Source: Poriferisodalis sp965215815
GTDB taxonomy: Bacteria; Actinomycetota; Acidimicrobiia; Acidimicrobiales; Poriferisodalaceae
Assembly: GCF_965215815.1 (NCBI RefSeq)
Contig: NZ_CBDCEO010000001.1
Span: forward strand, 1-64,000
Direction of reading: 5' to 3'
Length of the DNA stretch: 64,000 nt
Shown one piece after another: positions 63,481 to 64,000 of the stretch (positions are counted from its first letter, which is position 1; every line of letters starts with the position of its first letter). Below the pieces are notes generated by a model. It had not been told where the DNA came from. It searched no databases and saw nothing but the letters and a program-made list of their open reading frames with translations. A program made the position numbers and the translations under genes.

Positions 63481-64000
63481 ATGACCACGCCGCACCGCGC
63501 GCCGCACAGCGCGCCGTCTGCTGATGAACGCGACGAAGTCGACGAGCTGACCGCCGACGAGCTGGAGCTCGACGGCGACATCGTGCTGCCCTGCGACGAG
63601 CTCTCCAGCGTGCTGGTCGTCGACGACCCTCGAGAGGGCCTGTGGGAGCTGGTGGAGTCGGGCTGGGCCGTTGAGCACCTGCCAGAGCTGCCCGCGCTCG
63701 CGCTGGAGCAGGATCCGATCCACCGCCACAAGGACGTGCTGGCCCACACCATCGCTGTGGTGGCCCAGAGCCCGCCGCGACTGCGGGTTCGTCTGGCCGC
63801 GCTGTTCCACGACATCGGCAAGCCGCTCACGCGAGAGATCACGCACGGCGGTGTGACATTCCGCAACCACGAGGCGGTGGGCGCCAAGATGACGCGCCGC
63901 CGGATGCCGCAGATGGGCTACAGCGACCAGATGACCGAACAGGTGACACGACTCGTGTTCCTGTCGGGTCGCTTCAAGGGTTACGACACCGGCTGGACCG
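63481..64000 (+). CDS. HD-domain phosphohydrolase-like protein, 5' part
   Basis: The frame from ATG 63481 stays open to the window end. An acidic N-terminus is followed by PIHRHKDVLAHTIAVVAQ and LAALFHDIGKPLTREITHGG, the HD motif with metal ligands, and NHEAVGAKM. Similar segments occur in tRNA nucleotidyltransferase-linked HD proteins and in metal-dependent phosphohydrolases. The rest lies outside the window, so the exact family is open. Confidence 0.75.
   Translation, partial: MTTPHRAPHSAPSADERDEVDELTADELELDGDIVLPCDELSSVLVVDDPREGLWELVESGWAVEHLPELPALALEQDPIHRHKDVLAHTIAVVAQSPPRLRVRLAALFHDIGKPLTREITHGGVTFRNHEAVGAKMTRRRMPQMGYSDQMTEQVTRLVFLSGRFKGYDTGWT

Overview
The window looks like chromosome from a high-GC actinobacterium, probably a member or relative of Acidimicrobiia. 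The evidence is a set of secreted CW_binding_2 (PF04122-type) surface proteins, a DUF222-HNH gene of actinobacterial type, many GTG/TTG starts, and ordinary housekeeping genes (hemB, thrS, dnaE). The lineage is an inference from gene content. No rRNA or tRNA gene was found.

Layout. (1) 1-41018 is an accessory region dominated by repeated surface-protein genes. Eight encode CW_binding_2-type proteins: 1194-3839, 3889-5568 (with two CAP domains), 5843-7606, 10387-12660 (with M6-type protease), 26230-28461 (with trypsin-like protease), 29394-32621 (with PD40 propeller and M6-type protease), 32931-35555 and 38235-41018. Broken pieces of this family and of a second secreted family (3-1048, 16255-17424) lie between them. 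(2) Small defence or toxin-antitoxin modules are scattered among the pieces: a TIGR04255-type operon (7795-9942), an RloA/RloB pair plus a Swt1-type HEPN gene with a 13-G tract (12692-16315), a lone excisionase-type HTH gene (17596-18048), a lone AbiEi-like regulator (18495-19538) and VapBC (28684-29300). (3) 20717-23488 is a candidate mobile unit: one DUF222-HNH gene bounded by 29-bp inverted repeats and 103-bp direct repeats, abutting a beheaded L,D-transpeptidase. (4) 23991-26065 pairs a PIG-L deacetylase lipoprotein with a membrane acetyltransferase. (5) 36610-41018 couples an ECF sigma factor with a membrane/extracytoplasmic tail to a CW_binding_2 protein. (6) 41027-46316 is mostly conserved metabolism (SDRs, nitroreductase, Fpg-like glycosylase, SCP2-like protein, hemB). 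(7) 46343-56266 is a second defence-rich stretch: an ATPase-TOPRIM pair, an aquaporin, a haem peroxidase, a Phd/VapC module, McrBC and a BrnTA-like module. (8) 56214-64000 is the core genome: dehydrogenase, thrS, a small membrane protein, dnaE and an HD-domain protein.

The main pattern is that small defence cassettes, without any visible recombinase, sit at recurrent kinds of site. Two are bracketed by duplications of the 3' end of a host gene (aquaporin, 46 bp identical; dehydrogenase, about 53 bp diverged). Others lie within or beside broken surface-protein genes. Single- and double-base frame breaks occur in several surface genes and also in essential dnaE, so part of the apparent decay may be sequencing or assembly error.
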